A stretch of 8,374 bases of DNA from Deltaproteobacteria bacterium (GCA_002707085.1 PALY01000016.1:142455-150828), one strand, 5' to 3'; positions 1 to 7,805 are shown, counted from the stretch's first letter. Notes: generated by a model from the letters alone, not told the origin. Numbers and translations: made by a program.

Positions 1-1755
1 TGGCATCATCTTGCGGGTGTTTTGTATGCTGGCTCAGGTTTGGTCGGTGTCGCCCTGCTAGAGGGTCATGTCTACCAAGCGATCAATCCTTGGCTGCCGT
101 TGATGGGGCTGAGCATGTGGCGTGTCACCAGCACCAACGGGCGACACCGGGATGGCTGGATGGCGGGCCTGTTCTTTGGTCTTTGTTTGTTTTCCAGCGG
201 ATACATGGGTGTTTCTGCCGCGGTATTGGCAGTGGGCTTGGCATTGCCAAGCTTGATTCGCAGACAGAACTTGGGGCCTTTGGCGGTTGCGGCTTGTCTC
301 GCCACACTTTTGGGTTCGCTCTACATATGGCTCTTTTCGGGAGTCGGTCAGCCCACAGCGGATCATGCAACGCTGCGAACCTTACAAATCGGCTCTTTAT
401 CGCTTGATAATTTAGGACCCCCTTCTTTGGAGGTGGATCGCACAGGCCATTCTCGGGCTCATGCCATGTCTGTGGCTGCATTGGCTATGGCCGTTTTGGG
501 CTGGCGGCTGGGGGTCGCTCGAGCGCGTTTGATGTTGGGGATTGTTCTGGGTGCCGTACTGATTGCGATGGGTCCACAATGGTCGTTGGGTGTGGACCCC
601 ACAGATCCTTCCATTCCTTCACCCATTGGGTGGTTGTGGAAGATCGATGGGATGCACTATCTCCGTTTTCCAAGTCGGGTGTTGGCTACCCCCTTGCTGT
701 GCATTGGTGTGCTTGCAGCCGGGTCACTTGCAGCCATTGCAGACCGCATGGGTCGACGGGTGGGCTTTATCGTCATGGGGTTGTTGGTTCTGGAGACTGT
801 AGCCACCGTGCAACTTCCTTTACGACAACGTGTACTGCCCGCCGATGTGCCCGCAGCCTATGCCCAAGGTGAAGGCCCTGTTTTTGACATGATCGGTGAA
901 GGATTGGATCCCAATGGCGAAATTAATGCCTGGTTTAATGGGATCGTCTGTTTGTATCAGACGCTTCACCATCGCCCGATAGCGGATGATTGTGTGGTGG
1001 TTGAAAAGGGTGCAAATCCGCGGATTGATATGGGCCGCTGGATGGCGGCGCGTCTGTATGAAAATGATGTTGGTTCGGTCAACCGACGTTTGAACCGGTA
1101 CGGGTTCACAGAAGTTGCGCTTCATACAGATTGGTTGGGTCCCAGTGACCGCATTCGAATGACTCAAGCTTTGTCATTGTTGTCCCCAAACAAGCCTCCT
1201 CGCCGGTCAGGTGGGGTACATATTTACACTGTAGGTCCGGCTTCAGAAGGGGTGGAGAAAGAGGGCGTAGCCCAAGCCATTGAAGGGCCGAATACAGATC
1301 CCGTAGATTGGCATATGCGCCTGGATTTGATCGTGGATCGGACTGTCGAAACAGCCCGTTACTTTGTGACCATCGTGGATGTGAAGGGAGCATCTCATTC
1401 TGTCGAGATTCGCGATCACGGTCGGTGGCCGGGTGAAAAACCCAATGATGGTATTTTGAATGCACACTGGATGGGCACAATTCAGGGTCCGGTTGCGATG
1501 TCGCTTTCCCAGATTCGGAATGGTGAGCGGCGAGAAATATGGTCGGGATCGGTCGCACCTCTCGAGTTGCAAGAAGATCGGCTGGCCTTCCGTTTGAATG
1601 ACAATGAAGATGCTGAACCAATGCTTCGCGCCTTGGAAAACTTCTTTCCTGAAGTCCGAAACCGTGGTGGAAAAATTATAGGTTTGGGCTGGGGTGGTGC
1701 GTTGTGTCTGATTGGTTTGTGGTGTGTCCGGGTTCGACGAGACCCGATCGCATAG
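1..1755 (+). CDS. 5'-truncated polytopic membrane protein, GT-C/YfhO-like, with a C-terminal extracytoplasmic domain
   Basis: The frame is open from base 1 (first residues WHHLAGVL) to TAG at 1753-1755, so the gene starts outside the window. The TTG at 22 should not be taken as the start. About 584 residues are visible. Hydrophobic segments fill roughly residues 8-260, including an RFPSR motif at about 222-226, of a kind found in GT-C-like membrane proteins. A soluble, probably periplasmic part of about 290 residues follows, then one more membrane segment (about 561-577) and a basic tail (RVRRDPIA). Landmarks match the next gene: a small-residue/Gly site, then W-x-P-L, the LGP/MGP-...-R-F region, and GF-x-x-V-x-LH. 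Anchoring on the Gly at residue 22 here and residue 149 there suggests about 125-130 N-terminal residues are missing. The specific activity is unknown. A sugar transferase using a polyprenyl-linked donor is inferred from the fold type only. The C-terminal extension has no counterpart in the neighbour. Confidence 0.8.
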   Translation, partial: WHHLAGVLYAGSGLVGVALLEGHVYQAINPWLPLMGLSMWRVTSTNGRHRDGWMAGLFFGLCLFSSGYMGVSAAVLAVGLALPSLIRRQNLGPLAVAACLATLLGSLYIWLFSGVGQPTADHATLRTLQIGSLSLDNLGPPSLEVDRTGHSRAHAMSVAALAMAVLGWRLGVARARLMLGIVLGAVLIAMGPQWSLGVDPTDPSIPSPIGWLWKIDGMHYLRFPSRVLATPLLCIGVLAAGSLAAIADRMGRRVGFIVMGLLVLETVATVQLPLRQRVLPADVPAAYAQGEGPVFDMIGEGLDPNGEINAWFNGIVCLYQTLHHRPIADDCVVVEKGANPRIDMGRWMAARLYENDVGSVNRRLNRYGFTEVALHTDWLGPSDRIRMTQALSLLSPNKPPRRSGGVHIYTVGPASEGVEKEGVAQAIEGPNTDPVDWHMRLDLIVDRTVETARYFVTIVDVKGASHSVEIRDHGRWPGEKPNDGILNAHWMGTIQGPVAMSLSQIRNGERREIWSGSVAPLELQEDRLAFRLNDNEDAEPMLRALENFFPEVRNRGGKIIGLGWGGALCLIGLWCVRVRRDPIA

Positions 1756-1767
1756 GATGGAAAATGC

Positions 1768-3390
1768 ATGAAAATGTTTCCTCCTCCATCTAGAAAACCA
1801 CTGGCCTGCTTGGCCGTTGTCGTCACCCTGATGTTTGTGGTGTTGCACCGAGGCCTTGGTCTGGACAATATCGGTGGGGGATTTCACCCAGGTCATGTTT
1901 GGGTGATCGATCAAGTCGCACAGATGATGCAAGGGTCAGAATCCTGGTCAGGATGGACCCAACGCATTGGGTATCCAGAGCCTGTTTTTCTACGGTTGAT
2001 CGCTTGGGTGCCCCTGCTGGTTGCAGCACCTGTTGCCATGGTGTTTGGGGCGCCAGCAGCCATGTTGTTCATTATCGTGGTGGGTCTCATTGCCTCTGCG
2101 TGGGCATCGGCAGCATTGATTCAACGACTGACAGGCTCTGGCTGGACCGCGAGCGCTGGGGCGGCTCTTGTGTACTGCATGGGACCATTTGCTCTTGGTG
2201 TCATGGCGAATGGACAGTTGGCCAAGATGCAGTTGTGGTGTCTTCCTCTCGTTTTGCTGTGTTCAGACAAGGTGTTGCGTGAAGGGGGACGCGGGCTTCT
2301 GGTGCTGGGTTTGTTTCTTGCTTCACTTGCGATGGGTTTTACCAGCCCATCGGTGGGTCTTGTCGCTCCAGCAGCCTTGGCTGTATTGATCGTCTTTCGA
2401 ACCTTATGGTTGGATGCGGGCGCCTTTCGTGCTTTTTGTGTGTTGGCTGTGGTTGCGGTTGCAATGTGTGTGCCTTTCCTCATGCACACCGTGGAAGTTT
2501 CTGGAACGGTTGGATTGCTTCCTGCAGCACCCGTTCCGGGATTGGTGGCCCCTGAGTCGCTTGCCCCAGTCGCCAACATAGCGGGACTTTTTTGGAGTGC
2601 TGGGGCGTGGAACCCGGAACATTCAGCAATCAACAATGTGGCGGCCCTGGGACTTCCCGCGGTCTTGGCTTTGGCCGTAGCTTTGACCCGGCCTCGACCT
2701 TCTGTTTTGTTGGGTTTTTCCCTGTTCTTGGTCGGGGTATTGTTGGCGCTTGGACCCAGTCAGGTATGGGGTGAAAACCGATGGATATTGCCCGCATATT
2801 TGTTGGATATTGCTGGGTATCCGATGCAGAAAAGCGGCATGTACTACCGCTTTGTGCAGGTGGCAGCACTGGGGCTTGCGTTGGCCACTGCATCATTGGC
2901 GTCCCGTTGGTCTAAACGCGGCTGGGTGCTGGCTTGGGCCGTGGGCTTGCTCTCCTTTATGGACGGCGTGCGCGGTACAGAACAGATTTGGCCACGCCAA
3001 ATGAAACCGGTGGCTTCGTATTCACTCTTTGAGAGTATGGCGGCCGATCCTGTCCGGGGGGCGGTGTTGGAGTTTCCACTTGGACACTTGGATACAGAAG
3101 GAGAGCGTCGTTTGGTCGCGGCCCTGATTCATCAGCGTTCCACCACAGCGCTCGCCCGAAACACGATTGTGAGGGGAACCCCTCGTTTGGAACGGTTGGC
3201 AGCGATCATCGAGGGGCGGAACGCAGAAGAGGTTTTGGCACAAGCAGGCTTTCGCTATGTGCTGCTTCATCGACCAAAGGAGCCTGCATCTCGTTCTTTA
3301 CGAACAAAGTTGGAATCGCATCTGGGTTCTCCCTCGGGTGACCAAAACCTTGCCCTATGGGTGATTTCTCCGAGTACAGTGAAGCGATGA
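1768..3390 (+). CDS. Polytopic membrane protein, GT-C/YfhO-like, tandem relative of the upstream gene
   Basis: This 540-residue protein starts at ATG 1768. AGGA at 1754-1757 overlaps the upstream stop and lies 10 nt before the ATG; another in-frame ATG is at 1774. The gap after the upstream stop is only 12 nt, which suggests one operon. The first hydrophobic segment is at residues 11-30, and about ten or more membrane segments run to about residue 400. A short extracytoplasmic tail follows, carrying VLEFPL (433-438) and GFRYVLLHR (494-502); similar 'VL-D/E-LP' and 'G-R-YVV-H' patches occur in the tails of related membrane proteins. YYRF at 359-362 sits where the upstream gene has LRFPSR. The loop after the first membrane helix reads GGFHPGHVW, and I cannot assign a catalytic aspartate with confidence. 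The likely role is sugar transfer at the outer face of the inner membrane, by fold resemblance only. Alternatives are a flippase or other lipid-linked glycan protein. Confidence 0.8.
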   Translation: MKMFPPPSRKPLACLAVVVTLMFVVLHRGLGLDNIGGGFHPGHVWVIDQVAQMMQGSESWSGWTQRIGYPEPVFLRLIAWVPLLVAAPVAMVFGAPAAMLFIIVVGLIASAWASAALIQRLTGSGWTASAGAALVYCMGPFALGVMANGQLAKMQLWCLPLVLLCSDKVLREGGRGLLVLGLFLASLAMGFTSPSVGLVAPAALAVLIVFRTLWLDAGAFRAFCVLAVVAVAMCVPFLMHTVEVSGTVGLLPAAPVPGLVAPESLAPVANIAGLFWSAGAWNPEHSAINNVAALGLPAVLALAVALTRPRPSVLLGFSLFLVGVLLALGPSQVWGENRWILPAYLLDIAGYPMQKSGMYYRFVQVAALGLALATASLASRWSKRGWVLAWAVGLLSFMDGVRGTEQIWPRQMKPVASYSLFESMAADPVRGAVLEFPLGHLDTEGERRLVAALIHQRSTTALARNTIVRGTPRLERLAAIIEGRNAEEVLAQAGFRYVLLHRPKEPASRSLRTKLESHLGSPSGDQNLALWVISPSTVKR

Positions 3391-5162
3391 AGTATTGGCC
3401 GCTGTTGTTGTGTTTGGTCGGATGTTCTACGGAACCTCCGGATAAAGAGAAAGAGGTTGCTGATGATTCCTCCGCTCCGGTTCATGTGCCGAATGACACG
3501 GGAGACCCTGTGGACGACACAGCGTCTCCAAGTGACGATACCGGCGAAACGGATGACACTGGAGGCCCTGTATTTGTAGATGCCGATCTGCGGGGAGACC
3601 CTGTGGTGTGCGAAGAACCGGATGCACGGATTGTCCTTGGAGCCATGCAGGCGCATGATGGTGGCCCGGATTGGACAGATCAAAACGGGCAAGAAAATTT
3701 ATGGTCGGTATACGCGGGCCAAGGGTTGGCGGTCGAAGATTTTGATGGAGATGGGTGGTTAGACATCTTTCTTCCGAATGCAGATGCCGACCAGCTGTAT
3801 ATGGGATTGGAAAACGGTTTCTTTGAAGATGAAAGCGAGACCCGTTTACCGGACTCGTCAGATGTGGCTGTGGGAGCAACGGCTGTAGATGTAGAAGGCG
3901 ATGGCGATATTGATATTTTCGTGAGCGTCCAAAACGAGCCGAATCGACTGCTCATCAATGATGGAACAGGTCATTTTGAGTTGGACGAATCTTCATGGCT
4001 ATCCGGTCAACTACGGATGTCTGTGGGAAGCAGTTGGGCGGACATCGATAGAGACGGAGACCTGGATGTGTTTGTCGCCAATTATGGAAACTGGGACATG
4101 GGTTGGATGGACATGGTGCCGACCTATCCTGTGGATCCAAGCATGGATGCGTTGTGGCAAAACCAGGGTGATGGTGAGTTCCTCAACATCGATGACTGGA
4201 TCGATCCGATGATCCCTGTGAACAGCTTTGCCTTTGCTTCAGGATGGTGGGATTACGACCTCGACGGATGGCTTGATTTAATCATCGTGAGTGATCACCG
4301 TGGCGAGTACGATTGGGCAGACAGTAGCCATTTGCTGCGCAATCGAGGAGACAGGCTGGATAATGTAAGCGCCGAGACCCACATGGATTTGGAAGTGGAG
4401 GGCATGGGGCTTGCCGTAGGTGATTTGAACAAAGATGGGTTTATTGATTTTGTGATTCAAGCCTGGGACACCTACATCATGATGAGTGACTCTTTGGGCG
4501 GCTTTTACGAAGCATCCGCATCATTGGGAATCACTTCATCCTTGGATCAAGAGGTGGGATGGGGGGCCGAATTGGCCGATTTGAACAATGATGGACTCTC
4601 CGACCTTGTTGTTGCGTATGGACTGCTGCCTCCCGATGAGGTTTCGCTGGGTCCAATTCCTGAAATCATTCTTGGAGAAGTACTCAACATGAATCAAGTG
4701 CGTCAGCCCGATGCGCTACACATTCAGCATTCGGATGGGATGTTTGTGGATGAGGCTCCTGAATGGGGCATCGACGATGAAGGTGTTGCACGAGGATTTG
4801 TCCTGGCAGATTTAAATCGAGATGGGTGGTTGGACATCATTAAGCGGAACTTGTCAGGACCCAACCAGATTTACATGAGTCGTTGCGGTCCGGAAGCATG
4901 GTTTACGGTTCGATTGGAGCAGCCGGGGATGAACCCACAGGCGGTGGGCGCGCGCATTGATGTGCGTGTTGGAGAGGATGAGTGGTCCCGGTGGATTCAA
5001 GCCGGTTCCACCAACATTTCTTCAGGAGGCCCCTTGGAAGTTCATTTTGGTTTGGGAGATGTGAACCAGGTGGATTCGGTAAAGGTGACATGGCCCGATC
5101 AGCAGGTGTCCGTACTCGATGCGGTGGATACCCGGCAGCATCTTGTCATCACACGGCTTTGA
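3387..5162 (+). CDS. CRTAC1-type lipoprotein: seven FG-GAP/VCBS repeats plus ASPIC/UnbV domain
   Basis: The ATG at 3387 gives a 591-residue protein beginning with a lipoprotein signal peptide (MKYWPLLLCLVGC, lipobox LVGC, lipidated Cys13). The frame extends upstream to an ATG at 3357, but that start would put GDFSEYSEA before the signal and hide it. The chosen start overlaps the upstream stop as ATGA (translational coupling). Residues about 14-70 form an acidic, DDTG-rich tether. Seven calcium-type DxDxDGxxD repeats begin at residues 118, 168, 219, 289, 346, 398 and 475, consistent with a seven-bladed propeller. Repeat 2 has Glu at the third motif position. Residues about 505-591 match the ASPIC/UnbV domain (WFTVRLE, GARIDVRV, HFGLG, VTWPD). 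The mature protein has only two cysteines besides the lipidated one, C75 and C500, flanking the propeller. Family members are exported; their ligands are mostly unknown. The residue after Cys is Ser, which by the E. coli rule favours outer-membrane sorting. Confidence 0.93.
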   Translation: MKYWPLLLCLVGCSTEPPDKEKEVADDSSAPVHVPNDTGDPVDDTASPSDDTGETDDTGGPVFVDADLRGDPVVCEEPDARIVLGAMQAHDGGPDWTDQNGQENLWSVYAGQGLAVEDFDGDGWLDIFLPNADADQLYMGLENGFFEDESETRLPDSSDVAVGATAVDVEGDGDIDIFVSVQNEPNRLLINDGTGHFELDESSWLSGQLRMSVGSSWADIDRDGDLDVFVANYGNWDMGWMDMVPTYPVDPSMDALWQNQGDGEFLNIDDWIDPMIPVNSFAFASGWWDYDLDGWLDLIIVSDHRGEYDWADSSHLLRNRGDRLDNVSAETHMDLEVEGMGLAVGDLNKDGFIDFVIQAWDTYIMMSDSLGGFYEASASLGITSSLDQEVGWGAELADLNNDGLSDLVVAYGLLPPDEVSLGPIPEIILGEVLNMNQVRQPDALHIQHSDGMFVDEAPEWGIDDEGVARGFVLADLNRDGWLDIIKRNLSGPNQIYMSRCGPEAWFTVRLEQPGMNPQAVGARIDVRVGEDEWSRWIQAGSTNISSGGPLEVHFGLGDVNQVDSVKVTWPDQQVSVLDAVDTRQHLVITRL

Positions 5163-5191
5163 ATCCAGTCACAGTGAATCCAGTCACAGTG
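5160..5191. repeat. Perfect 15-bp tandem duplication between two convergent stop codons
   Basis: The unit GAATCCAGTCACAGT occurs at 5161-5175 and again, without mismatch, at 5176-5190. Period-15 identity extends one base on each side (5160-5191). The plus-strand lipoprotein gene ends at 5162 and the minus-strand SGNH gene ends at 5184, so the duplication fills almost the whole convergent gap and each copy carries both TGA contexts. Removing one copy would leave both proteins unchanged and a gap of only 6 bp. Each copy contains the short inverted pair TCAC/GTGA with a one-base centre when read across the junction. This is too weak to call a terminator. Confidence 0.95.
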
Positions 5192-6158
5192 CCTTTGCGA
5201 TGTGTTCGCCCAACATGCGGTGAACTGCAGGACGGGGATGTACACCGTCGGGTAAATACAGTCTCTGTATGTTGGCGCCCAACGACCGCCTGAGCGAGTC
5301 CGTTTCGATGTAGGTGACATGCCGTTCTGCGGACCAGTCACGCAACAAGCGATCTTCACTATGATCGATGGCGTACATGGGTTGCACGATGACCAAACGA
5401 ACACCCGCTTGGTTGCATACATTTAGCATCAAATCGAGCGCTGCACGGCGGTCTTCGGGCGGTACACGAACTGGCCCATCTCGGACAGTGTCGGCACTTG
5501 GAAGATTGGATGGCAGTCGCAACATTGCCGTGCGAACCGCCAGATACAGGCGGCTGTTGAACAAAAATTTGAGCAGTTGAGCAATGGGTCTTCGTCTTTC
5601 GATGAGTTCTCGATCATTGCCTGTAAGTTGAACCAATGGGTTGTGGGCATCGGTCACATGGGCTGGCAAGAAGTCATTGGTTTGGTGGTAGACCAGCACG
5701 ACATCTGGTTGAAGACTCAATCCGGCCTCTTGTAGGTACATCGCCGATTGTTGAATCGTGTAAGCAGGAATTCCAGCATTGATCACGGTGGCCGCTTTGC
5801 CTGACCGTTTCAGCTGTTGTTCGATGATTTTCGAATAGCTTTCTGGAAGCCGGACACCATGCCCCCACGTCGATGATTCGCCCAAAGAAAGCACTCGGAA
5901 TTCTCCATTTGGTTTGGGAACAATCACCTCTTCGTTTCGCAAACCGAGTGCATTTGTGCGCAATCGACCGTGTTCGGCCAGTTCAATGTCGAGGTTGGGG
6001 GCCTGTACCCAAAGTCGAGTTGGGTGATCCCGAAGGTGTGCGTTCTCTGTTGGATTGAGTTGCAGATCTGCGACACTCCACACCAGACGACATCCGATCT
6101 CTCCCACCATGATCACACCCAAAAGGGTGACCACTGCCATCCACAATTTGCGTTTCAT
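5184..6158 (-). CDS. Membrane-anchored SGNH/GDSL-family hydrolase (esterase or acyltransferase type)
   Basis: With the ATG at 6158 the protein is 324 residues. That start is chosen because its ATGA overlaps the stop of the upstream gene and GGAAG (6171-6167) lies 8 nt before it. The in-frame ATG at 6173 lacks such a site. Residues about 4-22 form one hydrophobic helix after KRK, an uncleaved anchor placing the enzyme outside the cytoplasm. The Cys at 23 lacks a lipobox (preceded by GEIG). TNALGLR (about 68-74) is a motif commonly seen before block I in this subfamily. Catalytic blocks are complete: GESSTWGHG with Ser95 (Glu replaces the Asp of GDS), NAGIPAY with Gly129, HQTND with Asn161, and DGVHP with Asp304 and His307. 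The domain therefore looks active. SGNH enzymes add or remove acyl groups on glycans and lipids, and pairing with a GT-C-like gene suggests a polysaccharide substrate. Esterase cannot be told from transferase here. Confidence 0.9.
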   Translation of the reverse strand: MKRKLWMAVVTLLGVIMVGEIGCRLVWSVADLQLNPTENAHLRDHPTRLWVQAPNLDIELAEHGRLRTNALGLRNEEVIVPKPNGEFRVLSLGESSTWGHGVRLPESYSKIIEQQLKRSGKAATVINAGIPAYTIQQSAMYLQEAGLSLQPDVVLVYHQTNDFLPAHVTDAHNPLVQLTGNDRELIERRRPIAQLLKFLFNSRLYLAVRTAMLRLPSNLPSADTVRDGPVRVPPEDRRAALDLMLNVCNQAGVRLVIVQPMYAIDHSEDRLLRDWSAERHVTYIETDSLRRSLGANIQRLYLPDGVHPRPAVHRMLGEHIAKAL

Positions 6159-7753
6159 GGTTGGTACTTCCATAGACGATGTTTGGCGTCATATTCCTGA
6201 ATCAAGACCCACCCTTTGTTTCGAAGATTGCTGGGCTGTGTGCTGGAAATCTCTGGGAAATACTGTTGAACCATCCATGTGTTGCCGTCACTGGTGGGTG
6301 GATTGGTGACCCAATCTTCGCACGCGACATCCGTAGGCAGTCCGGCATAGATCTCTCGCTTTTTGGGCAGCAGAACAAGGTCGATGTGCAGCGGAACACA
6401 ATCGATGAAAATATCTTTGCTTCCTAAATCTGTTTGCGCCCATTGTGCGACGGTTCCCGACACGCTTTCCCAATCTCGTTGCACATTGGGTTTGTCCGCT
6501 GAAAAAGATGTGGTGGTGGGCCAAGTGTAGACAATCCACCCAAAGGCTCCAAACCAGAACATGGTTCTGCCAAGCGAGATTCGGCCAAACAACCTTCCAA
6601 CCCAGCCACCGAGTCGATCAAATGCCAAGGGGACGATGAGCACCATCATGGGCAAGAAGCTGATGGCATACTTTTCCGCATAGCTGGTCCAGCCAGCGGC
6701 TATCAGAAACGCACCGATGGGGCCGCCAAAGCTCAATATGGATGCCGCAGAATCACGCCAATCTCTGCGCCATGCACCAGGGAGCAGTGTGAGCGGAAGC
6801 AGCCACAACAGTGTTTTGGGGCTTGGAATACAGTCTTCCGCGCGAAGCGTTCCGTAGTTCGCAGAGACGAATTGTTGGCCACAGGTATTGGTGAGTTCGG
6901 TCCAATTGAGCGGTTTTGGTTCAAAGTCTGTACACCCACTGAACCGTTGCATGTCCGCTTGTCCTGACTGCAGTCGATCCAGCTCCTCTCTTCGCCGTTG
7001 TATGACTTGTGTGCTGAGATCTTCTTGGGGTACGTCCCAGTGTTCAATGATCCATTGATCGATGGACCACAGGGTGCCGACTCCGGTTCCAAACAACAAA
7101 GGAAGGCTGAGCAGGGCGGACCGCGCTCTGATTTTGGTGGCACCCAGAAATGTGAGTCCACCAGCCAATGGTACGGCCACCAGTCCCAAATGGTTGAATC
7201 GCCATGCCAAACCGGAAGCGAGGCCTGCGAGAAGGGCCAAACCCAGGCTTGGTTTGCGCCATGCGCATGCGCCCAGTGCGCATGCAAGCGTGAAAGCGGC
7301 TGCGGCCGGTGGATACATGTTGGTCCACATTCCTCCTTCAACAGCACATTGGAGCAGTGGAATGGTAAGTACGGCCAACACCGAAACCCACACACCACCC
7401 ATCAGACGCGCGAACAAAGCGGAGCCAAAAACAATAATGACCAGACTTATTTGAGCGATGAGATGTGCGGCCTGAACGTATCCGAGAGGTTGACCCAATG
7501 TGGCGAGAGACAAGGGATAGAGCGGTGGTCGCCATCCAAAATAGGCGGCTGTAGGGTCCCAAAAATATCGGGCCGATTCAAAGTACATCGGCCAGTTTGA
7601 ACCCCATGGGTGGTTGAGTGTGGGGATCATCGAAAACATGGATACAAGTGCCAGAGTCGCACTCAATATCCACGGTGCCTCTACACGAAAACGATGCAGA
7701 GCCGCCCAACGTGAGCGAGGTTTTCGGATGGATTCGGTACGAGTATTGAACAT
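6155..7753 (-). CDS. Polytopic membrane protein, GT-C glycosyltransferase-like (GT39/ArnT type)
   Basis: From ATG 7753 the protein is 532 residues (MFNTRTESIRK...). An ATG at 7765 would add four residues. The frame stays open to 7933 but would then overlap the divergent lipoprotein gene, and that extension looks non-coding. AGGATGG (7768-7762) precedes the chosen start. A basic N-terminus leads to the first membrane helix (about 27-44). The first loop contains SNWPMYFESARYF and RPPLYP (75-80), a layout typical of GT-C enzymes using polyprenyl-phosphate sugars. The usual acidic residue may be replaced by Asn53, with Glu59 nearby. GLAWRFN (181-187) resembles the 'GLA-x-LTR' helix of that group. 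A soluble insert of about 80 residues (231-312) holds Cys274, 291 and 308. After several more helices, a periplasmic tail from about residue 425 holds Cys452 and 478. It is translationally coupled to the SGNH gene. Donor and acceptor are unknown. Confidence 0.85.
   Translation of the reverse strand: MFNTRTESIRKPRSRWAALHRFRVEAPWILSATLALVSMFSMIPTLNHPWGSNWPMYFESARYFWDPTAAYFGWRPPLYPLSLATLGQPLGYVQAAHLIAQISLVIIVFGSALFARLMGGVWVSVLAVLTIPLLQCAVEGGMWTNMYPPAAAAFTLACALGACAWRKPSLGLALLAGLASGLAWRFNHLGLVAVPLAGGLTFLGATKIRARSALLSLPLLFGTGVGTLWSIDQWIIEHWDVPQEDLSTQVIQRRREELDRLQSGQADMQRFSGCTDFEPKPLNWTELTNTCGQQFVSANYGTLRAEDCIPSPKTLLWLLPLTLLPGAWRRDWRDSAASILSFGGPIGAFLIAAGWTSYAEKYAISFLPMMVLIVPLAFDRLGGWVGRLFGRISLGRTMFWFGAFGWIVYTWPTTTSFSADKPNVQRDWESVSGTVAQWAQTDLGSKDIFIDCVPLHIDLVLLPKKREIYAGLPTDVACEDWVTNPPTSDGNTWMVQQYFPEISSTQPSNLRNKGWVLIQEYDAKHRLWKYQP
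6167..6171 (-). promoter_or_regulatory. Ribosome binding site GGAAG deciding the SGNH start
   Basis: GGAAG on the minus strand ends 8 nt before the ATG at 6158-6156, inside the last codons of the upstream membrane-protein gene. It supports MKRKLW as the N-terminus over the in-frame ATG at 6173, and fits coupled translation through the ATGA overlap. Confidence 0.65.
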
Positions 7754-7761
7754 GACTTGGA

Positions 7762-7768
7762 CCATCCT
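7762..7768 (-). promoter_or_regulatory. Ribosome binding site AGGATGG for the GT-C-like gene
   Basis: On the minus strand AGGATGG ends 8 nt before the ATG at 7753, and its AGGA core is 11 nt away. The ATG at 7765 lies inside this site and has AGG directly against it, so it would have no usable spacing. This favours the 7753 start, with moderate certainty. Confidence 0.45.
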
Positions 7769-7799
7769 ACGTGAACTGGTGGTACCCTCAACATTGTTT

Positions 7800-7805
7800 G
7801 GAGGA
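7800..7805 (+). promoter_or_regulatory. Strong ribosome binding site GGAGGA for the MopE-type lipoprotein
   Basis: GGAGGA lies 7 nt before the ATG at 7813, near-ideal sequence and spacing. It is the best ribosome binding site in the window and fixes the start of the signal peptide. Confidence 0.8.

Noticed and set aside
22..24. TTG at 22 as the start of the first gene
   Set aside because: The frame is open to base 1 and the encoded protein lacks the N-terminal portion present in its tandem relative, so the gene is truncated by the window edge.
1243..1932. 229-codon minus-strand open frame spanning the first gene junction
   Set aside because: His/Pro/Gln-rich sequence antisense to two supported genes, with no domain and no start signal.
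3357..3386. Upstream ATG at 3357 for the FG-GAP/UnbV gene
   Set aside because: It would add ten residues before a clear lipoprotein signal peptide. The ATG at 3387 fits the lipobox spacing and the ATGA overlap.
5140..5200. Bidirectional terminator between the convergent genes
   Set aside because: Only a four-base TCAC/GTGA stem can be drawn and no T-tract follows on either strand.
5184..6158. SGNH protein as a lipoprotein, based on IGC near the N-terminus
   Set aside because: The residues before the Cys (GEIG) do not fit a lipobox. The helix reads as an uncleaved anchor.
6998..7600. 200-codon plus-strand open frame antisense to the GT-C-like gene
   Set aside because: Its composition is unlike a protein, with no recognisable domain, while the opposite strand encodes a coherent membrane protein.
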